Of a DNA stretch of 64,000 nucleotides, positions 1 to 11,800 are shown in pieces. The stretch comes from Monomorium pharaonis (taxonomy: Eukaryota > Arthropoda > Insecta > Hymenoptera > Formicidae): contig NC_050469.1 of the NCBI RefSeq assembly GCF_013373865.1, positions 24,230,046 to 24,294,045 of the forward strand, read 5' to 3'. The translations under genes and the position numbers were made by a program. The notes below the pieces were generated by a model that saw nothing but the letters and a program-made list of their open reading frames with translations, did not search any database and was not told where the DNA came from. Each line of letters starts with the position of its first letter. Position 1 is the stretch's first letter.

Positions 1-273
1 AAATTATATATTTAGTTAAAAATGAAGGAAAAATATATTGCAGAATATATGCAAATATATGTACGTACACAATTTTTGTAAATTGTGTACGTAATTTTTT
101 TAGTATATAAGCTACAGTATTAAAAATTTTTAATACTCTGTATAATCAAATGTGTATAGTCGAACAAAAAACAATCAAGTGTACATATATTTATGTATAC
201 GTATATTATGTATAATACGTTTGAGTTTAAAAAATGTGAAAATATGTGTTATTTAACGCTAAAATGTATTTAA

Positions 274-566
274 CCCTACAATATTTTTTACGAACCCTTA
301 GGCGCAATATTTTTTTTTCTATGAATGGTCGCAATGTACATCACAAATAATTTTTTCTATAATTTTCCTGTACTTTTTAAAACAATTTTTTTAAATTTAT
401 ATTTGATTGATAAATTATTACATTAAATTTTATAAAACAGTAAAAAACAAATTGACAAATATTAGAATGAATTGAAAAAATGTTTGCGTTTGTTATATTG
501 TGTGAAAACAACGACGCGCATTATAGCCTGAACACGTATCCAATAGATATTGCGCCTAACGTAGGG
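274..566. mobile_element. piggyBac-like miniature inverted-repeat element
   Basis: The left end begins CCCTAC directly after a TTAA at 270-273. The right end finishes GTAGGG and is followed by TTAT (567-570), one base away from a TTAA duplication. A second block, TTAGGCGCAATAT near 299-311, is mirrored by ATATTGCGCCTAA near 547-559, so the inverted repeats extend inward with a spacer difference between the arms. Ends starting CCC inside TTAA target duplications are characteristic of piggyBac elements. No transposase frame is present in the roughly 290 bp, so this would be a non-autonomous copy. The family assignment is inference from the ends. Confidence 0.5.
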
Positions 567-570
567 TTAT

Positions 571-1855
571 AAAGTTTTAAAATGCTCAAAAAGGAAAATA
601 CATTATGATAAATACCGGGAATTGGATATTGGAATGGCATATAAGTGTCACTGTATAACCAGGGGGCTACTAAATGATTTTAATAAACAATCAGTAAAAT
701 TTCTTACCAATAACAGAGATATTACGCGTAGTCGTATAATATCATCTTTTCTAAGTAAATTTACGCATATAATGATCTTAAATATTTATAAATCATAGAA
801 CAATCAATAACATATAATATATAATTAATGGCTTTTAATTATGGTTTAAAAACCATCTTAGGTGATCGTTTATGCAATAAAAAACTAAGTAACTAGACAT
901 TATTTAAGTCGAACGACACGTATATTACATATGTAAATGTGGTTTTCTCTCCTTCTAATATTTCAATCCTCTCTTGCAAACATAAAAGAACGATGTATTT
1001 TTTACTAGCATTCTCTAAAATAATGTCTTTTTAAAAAGTTTTAGATTTAAAAAACTCTAATTATTCATAATTTTATTCAAATAAAACGGCAATAGATTTA
1101 TTTTTTAATAACTTTTATTTTAGACTTTTACTATGTAAATATCATTATTTTATTAAGATTTGTGCTTTTTCAAATAAAAAGCCCGAATAGGTCATCGCGT
1201 ATAAACTAAAAAGAATATTATTACTCAAAAGAATTCGTATAAAGTATAAAAAGAATCCTTTTTGCATCTGAAAAAGAATTAATAATATAAAACTTGTTCA
1301 ACTCTTAAGATTGTTTATAGAACAGAAATGGAACAAAAAAATAATTTATTTCATAATTTAAAATTAAAAAAAAAATTTTTTTTTAGATTTACCTTGTTAT
1401 CTGAAAAGATTCTTTTGTCTATGTATAAGAAACATGCACGCACGCATGCATAAAATTTCTTGAAAAAGAATCTTAAAACTGTATCTGAATAGTCTAACAT
1501 GCCAAATTTGCAAAAAGATACAAAGGAACAAAAACAGTTTATTATAAGATTTTTCATAGAATTACCCGTTCTTATATTTACTGTAATTGCCATTCCGTAT
1601 AAGTAAATTGTCTTTTCATTTCCCATTTGGAACGACAACAGGAAAAACGTAGACGAAAATAAAAACTCAACATTAATCTCAGCATTAATAATGATGCAAC
1701 TCCATTAACAGCCAATTCAAGCTTCCAACAAAATAACATGAAAGTATAATTGTATCTTTTTGGTGCTTATTTTTGCTTTTTTTACCATCGTTTCGAGTTT
1801 TAGTAAGTCGCGGCCAAATAACCCGAGGAACAAAATATTCATTTATCCCGCATAA
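571..1855. other. AT-rich intergenic DNA, no gene seen
   Basis: The sequence is AT-rich with long A and T runs. Open frames are short and biased toward Phe, Lys and Asn, as expected by chance. No RNA gene or repeat with clear ends was recognised. Confidence 0.5.
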
Positions 1856-2251
1856 GAATCACTATATTTTACGATTTATGGCGATCTACTTCATACCGCA
1901 TGGCGGCATCGAGAGCTATGTCAAGGCGACGCGGCGCAAAAATACTTGAAATTCCCGCGAGTCCAGGAGTGTTCTCCAGAATCTAATAAAGTCGAAATAA
2001 ATATATCCTTCGTCCGGAGATCTGCGGGCATGGTTCAGTTTCGATGCGAGGAGGGAATAAAGAACGACGAATTCACGAGGACAGGAAGGAGTATTTCCAT
2101 CAAGCATTTGCATCTTATGGCGGAAAAATTCTTTGACTCTCGGATATGCTCGTCCGAATGCGCGGATTCCGGCTACGAAATATGCTATTTCACATTCGGG
2201 GGCGACAAGGAAATCTCGAGGAATTCCGCATCCAATGCGAAAAAACCTTGA
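1856..2251 (+). other. unexplained 132-codon open frame in a GC-richer island
   Basis: A plus-strand frame stays open from just after a TAA at 1853-1855 to a stop at 2249-2251. It lies in a GC-richer patch (about 1800-2450) inside AT-rich DNA. Residue composition is balanced (Glu, Ser, Arg, Lys, Cys, Phe) rather than low-complexity. There is no ATG in the first half; the first in-frame Met is near 2030. I recognise no domain. It could be an internal exon, a decayed gene fragment, or a chance frame in an enhancer-like GC island. Confidence 0.2.
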
Positions 2252-2479
2252 TCGAATGTTGAGAATAAAGAAGTCGATGAGAAATCGTGTGTCGGTATTT
2301 CGTGTGAATCTGTTATTGATAATCAGGAATCCGTGGCATTTATGATGTTACATTGCAATGCCGATCGAGCGCCAATCGAAACCTCGTAGATGACCCGTTA
2401 GAGCGCAGCATGCAATGGAGCGATAAAATTATACGTCTTATCACATATTGGGTCAACTACTTGGACCTTGCGTCGATAA

Positions 2480-4701
2480 TTAGAGATAAAGTATACTTTT
2501 AAATCATACGTATATTTACTTTTTAATTTTTTCTAAAAAAAAATAACAGCACGATATTTTCAGGATAAATAAACAAATATTGGAAATAATGTCAAAGAGA
2601 AACTTTTCTCTGATAACGTCAATAAACAGAAATATTTATATGTATGCGTAGAACTAAGAGAATTGAGAATTTTAAACATAACTGTAAAATATTGTAATAT
2701 ATATAATACATATAAATATATGATATATTCTTATTGCAATTCTCATGACTTTTTGCACGATATAATAATGAATAAATAATACATAAATGTATTCTCAATT
2801 CATCATATTCTTAATTGATATACAAAAAAAGATGCAGTTATTTAAACTTTTTAAAAGCAAAGATTTTTTAATATGTTCGAAATGCACATAAATGAAATTG
2901 TAATAGCAATTATGTACATTTCGTTGCGCTACAGAAGTGAAATTAAATGCTTGGTAAATAAACGGGAAGGTTTTTTCATAAAAGACTACTATTATTATAA
3001 AATACAGTAATTTATTAAGAATTAATCATTTATCGTCAGCGTACTCATCATGATAAATTAAAACTTGCAGATATTTCATCTTCCTCGCTATACACTACAC
3101 ATTTTGTCACATTTGTCTCGCAGTTTACAATATACAGGTCTCAATTTTATCTATTTTGCTCTATTTATATATTTATATATATATATATTATTTATATATT
3201 TATATAATTTTATTTATTTATAACAGCATGTGGCAATTCGACAACTCGCAAAACTTTACACATGCACACGTGGCCATTCGCTCTTTCGCTCCTTTTTTCT
3301 CTCCCTCTCTCTTTCTATGTATTCTTTCTATATGCCATATTTATATATATATTTATATACGCGCGCTTCTCTTTGTCATAATGTCGTATCGGGCTCCACG
3401 CCGCGATGCCATTTTACTTTTTACAATATGTCATGCATGTCATATAATTGTAAAAAGTAAAGGCCAGATAATGCGCTGGAAAAGAGACTGCGATCGACGT
3501 TTCTACACGGAATCATAGAGAAAGAGAGAGAGAGAGAAAGAGAGACGACCATTGCGTGGTTTTTTTTCTTTTTTTCTAATCGATGGTCAAGAAAAAAAAC
3601 ATTCCCAATAGATAGACCCAATCGACGTTCGAGTCGCGGAACATACAGCTATAAGTCGCAATTGCATATTAAACTACCTGAAGAACATCGGCGGAGAAAG
3701 AAAAGCAGTAGGGACGATATATGATTAATCATGTTAAATTAACAGTACACGTCTCGTCTACGATTAATTTGTAAGGTATGTGCGCTACTAATGCGTCGTG
3801 ATATTTTTGTTGATTGGTCATAGGCAAGGCCAAGGAGCGGATCCCGGAACACGCAGAGACCCTCGGTACGACGTGATTTGATTTACGGCAATATTCCTCA
3901 TATGCTATTTACATTGTATAATATAATAATGTATGATCGCGGCGTGGGTCGCCGCCGATCGGGTCGTTCCGAATATCCGCTGTTGCGCCTTCCATCAGCT
4001 TGAAAATCCTAAAACGACACGACGTTAACGGCACACATTTGTCACTTGTATGAGAAGGAATAGAACAAAATCGCCTCGAATCCGAGAAGGATCACAGATT
4101 TGTCTTCTGCACGCGCGAGAGAGACTGTTCCACTTTTACAAGATGAAAAAGATGCTTCGAGCTCAATAAATAATACGCTATCATCTGGTACATATTTTAG
4201 TCCCCTAACATATTAATTTCCCTATCAAAAATTCGATACGAAGGCACGAAACGTCTGGGAAAATGTAATCGTGACGGCGAATTTTCGTGCGGTTCTTTCG
4301 TATCACTCAGTGCGCTTCGATATTGCGGGCGTCGCGTTACGTACTTAATAATTATTATAATTTATAATTTGATTATTATAACTTAAGATCTCAATGAAAA
4401 AAAAGAACAACATGTAAATAATTGCATTCGCTAATCTGCATACACGTAACGTCTGACGTCACGTCATATCATCATCACTCGTGAAAATAAATAACAATCG
4501 CTTCCATACATACACCATAATTATAATAAACGTTCTGCTCTTCCGCACATTTAATGCTAAATGTGACCCGGTTGCTGTACAATTTCCATATTACTAAATC
4601 CAGTATTAGACACGATCGGGTATTCAGCACTAAACTTACGATGAAAATAATAGAAGCTTTGAATGCAACGCGCATGTACACACGTGTGTGCATACACTAC
4701 G

Positions 4702-4735
<34 letters not shown>

Positions 4736-5620
4736 TTATATGCAGAATAATCTAAGCGTTCTGATCGTCAGACAGTTTAGGACAATTATACATATAGACT
4801 TTCACTGTAATGACTGAAAAACAGAGCGTACAATAGCGCCGAATACAGCCGTCGTGTAGTCGGAGGAATTTATCAAGGAATAAGTTACGAGTTACTTTTA
4901 AGATTCAGTATTCTCAAAGACTACTAGACATTAAAGAATCTGAAGACATTCTGCTCTTCAACTAGAGACTCGAAATCTCTATATTCTTACTCTAAATCAA
5001 ATTATCTTCACTATGTAATGCGCGCAAAGATTCTTGATCTATTAAAGAAAATTACCGCTTGAATCTATTCTATGGTATACACAGCATTTGAAAAGGATGA
5101 GAAGCAAGAGAGGAACATAATGTTGTTCACATCGATCACCTGTCAAGATTTAAGTAGAGTTAGGAGGAGTAAAATATTGTATAAAATGTGACTAATGTGA
5201 TCCTGCTAAAATTATGCGACGGACGTTCATAGTAAAGTACAAAAGAAGCAAGTGTCACAGTGTTGTTCATTTGTACTATAAAGACATTAGAGACACACAG
5301 AGCAGCGGAAGTCCCTGCGATATATACGAAGTATTGTTTTCATTATCAAGAGATACTACAGAACTTACAAAATCCGGCAGAGTCTACTATGTAGGCAAAA
5401 GTACCTCGAGTACCTTTTAGTAGCTTCCACTGGGAACGAGTGGCCGAAGACTTGGGACCATTCTGCTTCCTTTATAACGCAAATTTAGTACTTTCCCCAG
5501 AACTTATATAACAGCTGGTGGTTAAAGTCACAGTGGATACGAAAATCTAAAAGTCTAAAAGTCGCAATAGTGCAATGCAGAAACGATTGTGCATCGTGGA
5601 TGAAAGAGAAAAAGTAAAAT
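2480..5620. other. intergenic DNA with simple repeats
   Basis: This stretch is mostly AT-rich with TA-rich low-complexity tracts (about 3155-3220 and 3340-3360), a GA-rich tract near 3520-3545 and a TG microsatellite at 4703-4733. GC-richer patches occur around 3830-4320. No open frame has recognisable similarity and no RNA gene was found. Confidence 0.45.
4703..4733. repeat. (TG)n microsatellite
   Basis: About 15 uninterrupted TG dinucleotides, read directly from the sequence. Confidence 0.9.
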
Positions 5621-5632
5621 TTGCGTTTTTTT

Positions 5633-5638
5633 TTTAAT
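5633..5638 (-). terminator. candidate poly(A) signal of ATG101
   Basis: The minus strand reads ATTAAA about 65 nt downstream of the ATG101 stop codon. This is the common variant of AATAAA and is at a plausible distance for a short 3' UTR. It is a six-base match in AT-rich DNA, so it is only suggestive. Confidence 0.3.
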
Positions 5639-5702
5639 GACTCTAGTAAGCTATATACGAACTGTACTAACGTGAAAACGTTTACGCTATATGTTATAAC
5701 GA

Positions 5703-6359
5703 CTAAATGGATAGCGTCTCTCTAATCAATTTCTTCATGGTGTTGCCCATCGTGGTGGTCGATGGACTAGAGGTCGTGAAGGATAATTTGAAAAGATACG
5801 GCTGTATATCTGGATACGAAGTGTCGAAGATCAGATCCAGCTCAGCCTGACTCGGCACTTTTGGGATGTAATCATGCCGATTCATGACCTCGGTAATGTA
5901 GAGGATCTTCTCAGTCAGCAGATCTCCCACTTTCTCCCGACATATCTGCCGTTCGTGCTCGGTGGCCAGTTTAATGAGTTCAAGACGCACGGTCCACACT
6001 TCCCATGGTATGCACTCTGGCTGAAATGGCCAGCGGCTCTTTTTCCTCTGGAAGAATTCCAGAGATATCTGGCCGGAACCCGGGCTGTCGGTGGAGCGCA
6101 GCGCCTCCGAGAAGCCCGATATCTCGCGCTTCAGCGTCTGATCGAGGTGTATCGACGAGCAGCAAACATACGTGAAGTCAATGAAGTCGCAGTCTACATC
6201 CTGGTATCCCACAGTGCCCACCGAGTAGCTGCCCTCTTGTTTGTACTTGAATTTACCGAGGCTCCGGTGGAATAATACACTGTGGAATATACTCGCCACT
6301 GCCTCGTCCACCTGACGTCCCTCCATGCTCAATTCAAACAGTTGCGTTCTGGCGTTCAT
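5703..6359 (-). CDS. ATG101: Autophagy-related protein 101 (ATG101)
   Basis: ATG101 is a HORMA-domain protein that binds ATG13 and stabilises the ULK1/Atg1 kinase complex that starts autophagosome formation in the cytosol. From the Met at 6359 the protein is 218 residues, the same length as human ATG101, in one uninterrupted exon. The family blocks are present: EGRQV near residues 13-17, QDVDCDFIDFTYV near 53-65, ECIPWEVW near 115-122 and ERQICREKVG in the second half. The WF-finger motif WPF is at residues 110-112, as in the human protein, and recruits downstream autophagy factors. The frame stays open upstream for 37 more codons, but those are hydrophobic and unlike the family, and family length favours the start at 6359. 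A splice acceptor (TTCCACAG) ends 8 nt upstream of this ATG, pointing to an intron in the 5' UTR. The stop is TAG at 5705-5703. Confidence 0.95.
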   Translation of the reverse strand: MNARTQLFELSMEGRQVDEAVASIFHSVLFHRSLGKFKYKQEGSYSVGTVGYQDVDCDFIDFTYVCCSSIHLDQTLKREISGFSEALRSTDSPGSGQISLEFFQRKKSRWPFQPECIPWEVWTVRLELIKLATEHERQICREKVGDLLTEKILYITEVMNRHDYIPKVPSQAELDLIFDTSYPDIQPYLFKLSFTTSSPSTTTMGNTMKKLIRETLSI

Positions 6360-6367
6360 GGCGATAC

Positions 6368-7323
6368 CTGTGGAACACATCATAGCTTTGTACCACAATT
6401 TCTGATAACACATATACTGAATGAATAATACATGAGAAATAAGAAGCAAAAAATTAAAAATTACCAACACATCTGATAAGGAATGTGTAGAAAAATGTAG
6501 TACAGAAGTAAATTATGTCAAATAAAAATATTTTGTTATTACATATTTTATAAAGCTCGTATAAGACTACACTTTGGAAATTGAGTAAATAGTACAAATA
6601 AAAAAAAACTATTCTATTAATTTAATCATTTTAATTTTAATCAATTTTGCTCTGATATATCAGTCTCCAATTCTCAATTCTCTATTTTTAACCTTCGAAT
6701 GTAATAATGTATGTAAATTTTATATATAATCTTCGATATTCTATTCCTTCTATCTTAAGCATAGTTTCTGAAACACTAAATTATATGTTATTACTTAAAG
6801 GTTATTACAAAAAAGGCTCTGCCATATTAAAACCTATAATTAGGACATTTGTTTTTAGAAGTTTGGTTATAAATAATTGTCAACAAATGTGTAGATGTAT
6901 ACAAATTTGTTGTGTAATATTAATTAGGAGTAATCTATTTTCTTACATGTAAAATTTATTTATCAATACTGTATATTCGATACATTACTATTCTAGAATT
7001 AATGCATAGTCTGATATAGGCTTAATAAAGTTTGTTCTTTATCTGTACCTGAACTAGAATACACTTGTTGCATTCCAAATAAAGTAGATAGATATTTAAA
7101 GTTCACAAAAAATAAAATAAAAAGGTTTTAGTAGTCCAGTGTGAGAACAAAAAATAGGCATATACAAACAATCTTAAGGATAATTACATAAATCAACAAA
7201 TTAGACAATGCAAAACATTTCACAAGGATAGACAAAGGATTAACAAAGAAATGATTCACGATAACCTGTTATCGAGTCGAACCAATAACAAAGAGAAAAA
7301 AAAACTAATGATAAAAAACTCAC
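6368..7323 (-). other. probable 5' UTR intron of ATG101
   Basis: On the minus strand a consensus donor (CTCT then GTGAGT, boundary at 7324/7323) precedes an acceptor (TTCCACAG, boundary at 6368/6367) just upstream of the ATG101 start. The interval is 956 bp of AT-rich DNA, while the sequence on the far side of the donor is GC-rich and CpG-rich like a promoter-proximal exon. The pairing is inference from splice-site quality and position. Confidence 0.45.
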
Positions 7324-7600
7324 AGAGAGCATCGACACACGTGCCGAGACTCGAATTTAAAGAACAACACAATGGCAATCGGCCATCGCCGGAACTGACG
7401 GCCGATGCAAACGTGCCAGGGAGCGCGGCTGGCCTAACCTCGAATTCCCACAAAGCGAAAGAATACAACGGAACGGAAGTACACGCTGCGACATGCACAT
7501 GGACGACAGTAAGCGCAGCTAGCTCCGAAGGAAGAAAATGCACGGAGATCGACGACGCGTGACGACGATCTCGATCTCGCGACCGGTAGTCGATCCTATG
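7324..7600 (-). other. candidate 5' leader exon of ATG101
   Basis: This GC-rich sequence ends on the minus strand at the GTGAGT donor at 7323. Joined to the acceptor at 6367 it remains in frame with ATG101: a Met at 7543 would add about 77 residues before the canonical start. The added residues show no similarity to the family, whose members begin at the canonical Met, so I read this as untranslated leader. The upstream boundary is a guess, since no TATA box or initiator stands out. Confidence 0.35.
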
Positions 7601-7815
7601 CTCGCGCGCTTTTTACGTAACGGCACGGCAACGAGATCGCGACAGGCCTCAGGACGAAAGAACGGTCAAGAAAGGGGGAGGAGGGGGAGGGGGCCAGAGA
7701 GGAGGATAACGCACTTGCCGTCGGAGGCGAGAACTAGCTTCGCCGCTCCTCTTCCTCGGAGGCACCCTCCCGAGATTGCTCTCGTTCCCGTGGTCGTCGT
7801 CGTCGTCCTCGCGCG

Positions 7816-7835
7816 ATGGCGGACCTCCTAGCTAG
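7816..7835 (+). other. possible minimal first coding exon with splice donor
   Basis: ATGGCGGACCTCCTAGCTAG is followed directly by GTTAGT, a fair donor. It encodes MADLLA plus two bases, with G at +4 of the start codon. Reading on without splicing meets a stop after about 30 codons. It may be a real short first exon, or just a YY1-like initiator element in a CpG island. No matching downstream exon was identified. Confidence 0.15.
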
Positions 7836-8169
7836 GTTAGTTTCTCGCGCTGACTCGGTGACCCCTGCCGTCGCCGCGGGTCCCGCTACCCTCTTCCATT
7901 GAGTCCTCCGTCTTCGCGCGTCCCGTTTTTCTCTCGACGCACCACCACCACCACCACTACCGCCACCAATAATAACAACAGCTGTATGATCACCACCACC
8001 GTTGTCGTCGTCGTCGTCGTCGTCGTCGTCGCTGCTGCCGCCGCCACCGCCACTACCACTGTCGTCTTCGCCACCGTCGCCGCTGCCGACACAAGCACTG
8101 TCACCAACGTCGTCGCCGTCGTCGCCACCTCCGCCGCCGCCGCCGTCGCCGCCTCCACCGCCGTCGCCA

Positions 8170-8177
<8 letters not shown>

Positions 8178-8230
<53 letters not shown>
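8178..8230. repeat. (GTC)n trinucleotide tract
   Basis: About 17 uninterrupted GTC units, preceded at 7790-7815 and 8005-8030 by shorter tracts of the same unit. Depending on frame and strand it reads as poly-Val, poly-Ser, poly-Arg, poly-Asp, poly-Thr or poly-Arg/Asp-type strings, none supported as protein. Confidence 0.9.
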
Positions 8231-8425
8231 TATCGTTGTCGACGTCGTCGCTGGTCACGTTCTTGTCACGTCCCCGTCACGTCGCGCGATTCACTCTCCG
8301 TTACTCCGACCCTCCACTCTCGTTCATCGGACACCACCTCCCATCGTCCTCTCCGACGGGGAGCCAAGCGACGCGTCGCGTCGCGTCGCGTAGCGTCGCG
8401 CCGCGCCGTGCCACGCGCTCGTCCT

Positions 8426-8452
8426 CAGCAGCAGCAGCAGCAGCAGCAGCAC
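8426..8452. repeat. (CAG)n trinucleotide tract
   Basis: Nine CAG units with further CAG copies just downstream near 8457-8468. It could encode a short poly-Gln, poly-Ser or poly-Ala run, but no convincing coding exon surrounds it. Confidence 0.85.
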
Positions 8453-8657
8453 ACTCTCAGCAGCGGCAGTAGGCACAGGTAGTGGCAACCCGCACCACAT
8501 AGGTTTGTGGGTAAACAACAGCTGTGCTCATAGCAGACGCCATCTTGACGCCGATTCGCACTTCGACACCTGGCCCCGCGATGTCTCTTCACGCACTCCA
8601 CTTCGCCTCCGGAGTCACCGGACTGAGCACCGTGCGACGTCGAGAGGAGCAGGCAGG

Positions 8658-8862
8658 ATGGAAGACGGAAGCGAGGCACTTTCTCCTTCTCTCTGTCTCT
8701 CTCGCGAAGGAGGAGGAGGACGACGTACCGTCGTTTCGGTTAGACGGTTGTGTGCGGATCTTTCTGCTGCCTACCGCGGGGGAGACCTACCGCTAGCGCT
8801 ACATCGTGAAATCGTGCGCGTATACGAACACCACAAACAGAAACAACAACAACGGCACACAG
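8658..8862 (+). CDS. candidate first coding exon, unrecognised protein
   Basis: An ATG in good context (A at -3, G at +4) opens a 68-codon frame that ends one base into a codon at a CACACAG/GTAGCG donor. The reading is MEDGSEALSP, a Gly/Arg stretch, then a plausible amphipathic helix (about residues 29-60, with RRLCADLSAAYR and REIVRVYEHH), then Gln-rich sequence. The frame is open upstream to 8505 and downstream to 8933, so the splice site is inferred. Downstream exons would have to lie beyond the minus-strand bHLH gene or outside this window, and none was found. I do not recognise the family. It could instead be 5' UTR of a CpG-island promoter with a chance open frame. Confidence 0.28.
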
Positions 8863-9811
8863 GTAGCGTGGATCGATCGACGTGTCCCCCTCGCGTCAGG
8901 GCCGAAACACACTCCGGGACTGTGATTAACTGACCGGAGCTGCCTGCGCCTGCCCGCTTTCCACTCGGTTCGGCTGCGCGCTTCGCGCTAATCTGCTCTG
9001 GCCGCTCTGACGGCTGCGCGCGACACGCGAGACGCCTCGTGGCGAGATCGGCGTCACACACGTGCGCAGTTACGAATCCCCGCGATCGGTGCAAAAGGCG
9101 CGAAATCATCAGCGCGACCTCGCTTCCCGGAAATCCCGTCGCGATGCCGTCGAAATACCGAGATGGTATATTCCGTTTCACGCACGACACGCATGATGCA
9201 AACGAGCGCGTCCGTCCTTGTTTGGCATATAGGAACAACGAGAACGAACGATGCTAGCATGCGCGCCATGCGTGAATCACCCCGATATAATCTTGCAATT
9301 TATCATAGTATAATAATTGAACTGCGCATTCGGCTCGAAAGGCGACTCAAAAATTGAAAAGAGTATAATACTTCGTATCACCATTCTATCTTCGTCTGAC
9401 AACGCAGTACAGCGCTCTTCTCTTTCTATTTTTTCGACGCGTTTTGACATGGACGCAGTCTAGTTGTTACACGTCTACGGAATTTATCGCGCCTTTCGGC
9501 GTCTCTCGCCTCTCGAGACATTTGTTCCAATATCGAATATTCGAATTCGAATTGAATCCAATCACAGTGAATTCGATTTTATTCGTTTTCGAATTTGAAA
9601 GGTTCGCATTCAAATAGTTTGAGAATTTTTAATTGATTGTCTTTTTCGATTGTTTTATTTACCTAGATCTCTTGTGTGATTTATTGCATATCAATTTTCA
9701 AGCCTAATTGTTTATCAATTTTTCAAATTCTTGCGATTAATTTTCTCCTCAATTAAAAAGAATCTGCAACGTCATTAAAAATATTTCACACTTAAATTAA
9801 TATGTAACATA

Positions 9812-10001
9812 CTCTTTAAATCACAATCAGATAATCATTTACTGATTATCAATCAGTGAATTAAATACACTAATCTTTCAGTGACTATACACTAATTCTA
9901 AAGTGAAAATTACTGAAAGATAGTGAATATTCACTAATAATCACAGTTATAAATATGCTACTGTGAATCAGTGAATATCCACTGATTATGATTTAAAGAA
10001 T
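9812..10001. mobile_element. palindromic MITE-like element
   Basis: The left end CTCTTTAAATCACAATCAG is mirrored by the right end CTGATTATGATTTAAAGAA, and the interior is rich in AATCAGTGAAT/ATTCACTGATT words facing both ways. The unit is about 190 bp with no coding capacity. It sits among repeated GAATTCGAATT and GATTCGAATTTG words, which may be part of a larger repeat. No close second copy was noticed in the window. Confidence 0.4.
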
Positions 10002-10711
10002 AAATTCGCAAAAAAATAAGATTCGAATTTGATTCGCATTGAAAAAGGATTTGATTTGATTCAAATAACGTAAAAATTTCAGATTTGATTTCGAACATGC
10101 TATAATCCAAAATATAATTTTATTCCACACGAAGTACTTGATTTGCATATCTCTATATGAAAGTAAAAAAATTATCTAAAAATTGCAGAATAGTACAAAT
10201 AGTACAGAAGAGGTCGTCTTAGCTATAACGCTTAAATTTTCTATTAAATAAAATTTTCTCTTTCTCATAATTGCGAAGACATTCAAGAATTCAAAGATAT
10301 TTAATAGTTTTATTGCTTTACTCTATTTTTATGTATTTTATATATTTGTATGTATATTTTATATATTTTATATATTTGGACTGTTTTTCTTTATTGATAA
10401 ATTTTTGGTCTTCGCATCTACAAAACGTTAATAGAAAAAATTAATATTCATTCCAATGTAAATTAATTTTGATGGGTTTAACTTACTCTTTATTTTTTTA
10501 GAGTTCTAAAAATAAAAGATCAAAGTTAACGTAAATGAAATGATGAGGTAACTCTCTTTTAGCAGATTTTAGTATACGGATTTTATTCGCATTTTTGCAT
10601 AATTTCATATATTTTTCGTCGTGAAATTTACGACTATTCCTACTTTTCTAAAATCTCAAATTCTTGTTTTTATTTGTTTTCAACAATAATCTTAATAATT
10701 TAATTTATTTC

Positions 10712-10738
10712 GAGAGAGAGAGAGAGAGAGAGAGAAAT

Positions 10739-10769
<31 letters not shown>

Positions 10770-10780
10770 GAGAGAGAGAG
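10712..10780. repeat. (GA)n microsatellite
   Basis: Nearly pure GA tract with two single interruptions (AAAT near 10735 and GGAAG near 10768). Confidence 0.9.
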
Positions 10781-11800
10781 CTTCTTTGATCGCTTTTATC
10801 GTTGCGAGCAGCCCCCGGTGTCCGCTCGGACATATGGCGGTCGGAAATAGTGTAATGGAAATGTTTAAGGGTAGTCAGAAAACGACGAACAGACCATCTC
10901 TCGTTTATAAATTTCCAAAATACCGTGTATGTTGTTGTAGAAAGAGACGTTAAGCGATACGTTTAGTGCCGGTCGATTTGTCGCCGTGTGGGATATATTA
11001 TTTTAGTATTGGGTTTACACAAAAGGCCCTTCGCGATGTTTATTTTACTTGAACTTCTTTATCCTTCTTATCTTACCGCGGACTTCCTTTCTGCTGTTCC
11101 GGATGCCAGTCGGCGTTTTTTCCAACAAGAAATATTGATCGTACTTTTTTATAAAATCATGTACGCACAGCATATAATAATTTAAATTAGATTATAAAAA
11201 ATATTTTTAATTAAAAGACTAAAAAAATATTCTTTATGATTAAGTAAGTAAATCATTGACAGCTGCATTCCTATCAACAATGGGTATTTGACTATGACTA
11301 TTTAATTAATTGTATCTCTGAAACAAAACATTACAGTAGCATTAAATAAATACAAAAAGAATTCTTGAAAATCTTAGAAACATTTTTATTGGACTAGTTA
11401 ACATGCTTTGGTATCAATTATAATTACAATATATGATATTGTAATAATTGAACGCATAAGACAAGGAAATAATCTCTTTGCGAATATATAATATCTTTTT
11501 ACGAAAAATTTTTTATATCAAAATGCTAGGTCATTAAATTCTCAACATTTTGTTCGACGTTTTATAAAACAAGAAAAAATAATTTTGTTTTACTTACATA
11601 ATTTTTGAAAGAAAATAAAATTGGACTAATAAACAGAGTTAGTTACTATGCAATTGTATATTATAATATTTTATATTATAATGACATAATTTTTGTTTAG
11701 ATTATGGTGATCTTATAATCAAATTAAAACTTTGATAATATGATTGTCATATTTAGATTATAAATAATACAAAATTATTCTCAGCTCGGTTTAACCCAAT

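Larger units (their letters stand above)
7600..9300. promoter_or_regulatory. CpG-rich island with trinucleotide repeats; probable divergent promoter
   Basis: This is the most GC- and CpG-rich stretch of the left half, with abrupt AT-rich borders. It contains GTC and CAG trinucleotide tracts and YY1/Pho-like GCCATCTTG and GATGGCGGA words (near 8540 and 7815) of the kind often found just downstream of transcription starts. ATG101 runs left from its left edge and a candidate coding exon runs right inside it, which suggests head-to-head transcription. Long open frames here on both strands (poly-Asp, poly-Val, poly-Ser) are translations of the repeats and are not annotated as genes. Confidence 0.45.

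Noticed and set aside
5874..6275. 133-codon plus-strand frame opposite ATG101
   Set aside because: It is the antisense shadow of a firmly identified gene.
7734..8472. Long open frames of poly-Asp, poly-Val, poly-Ser, poly-Thr/Ala on both strands
   Set aside because: They are the same trinucleotide tracts read in different frames; none has flanking sequence that looks like a protein.
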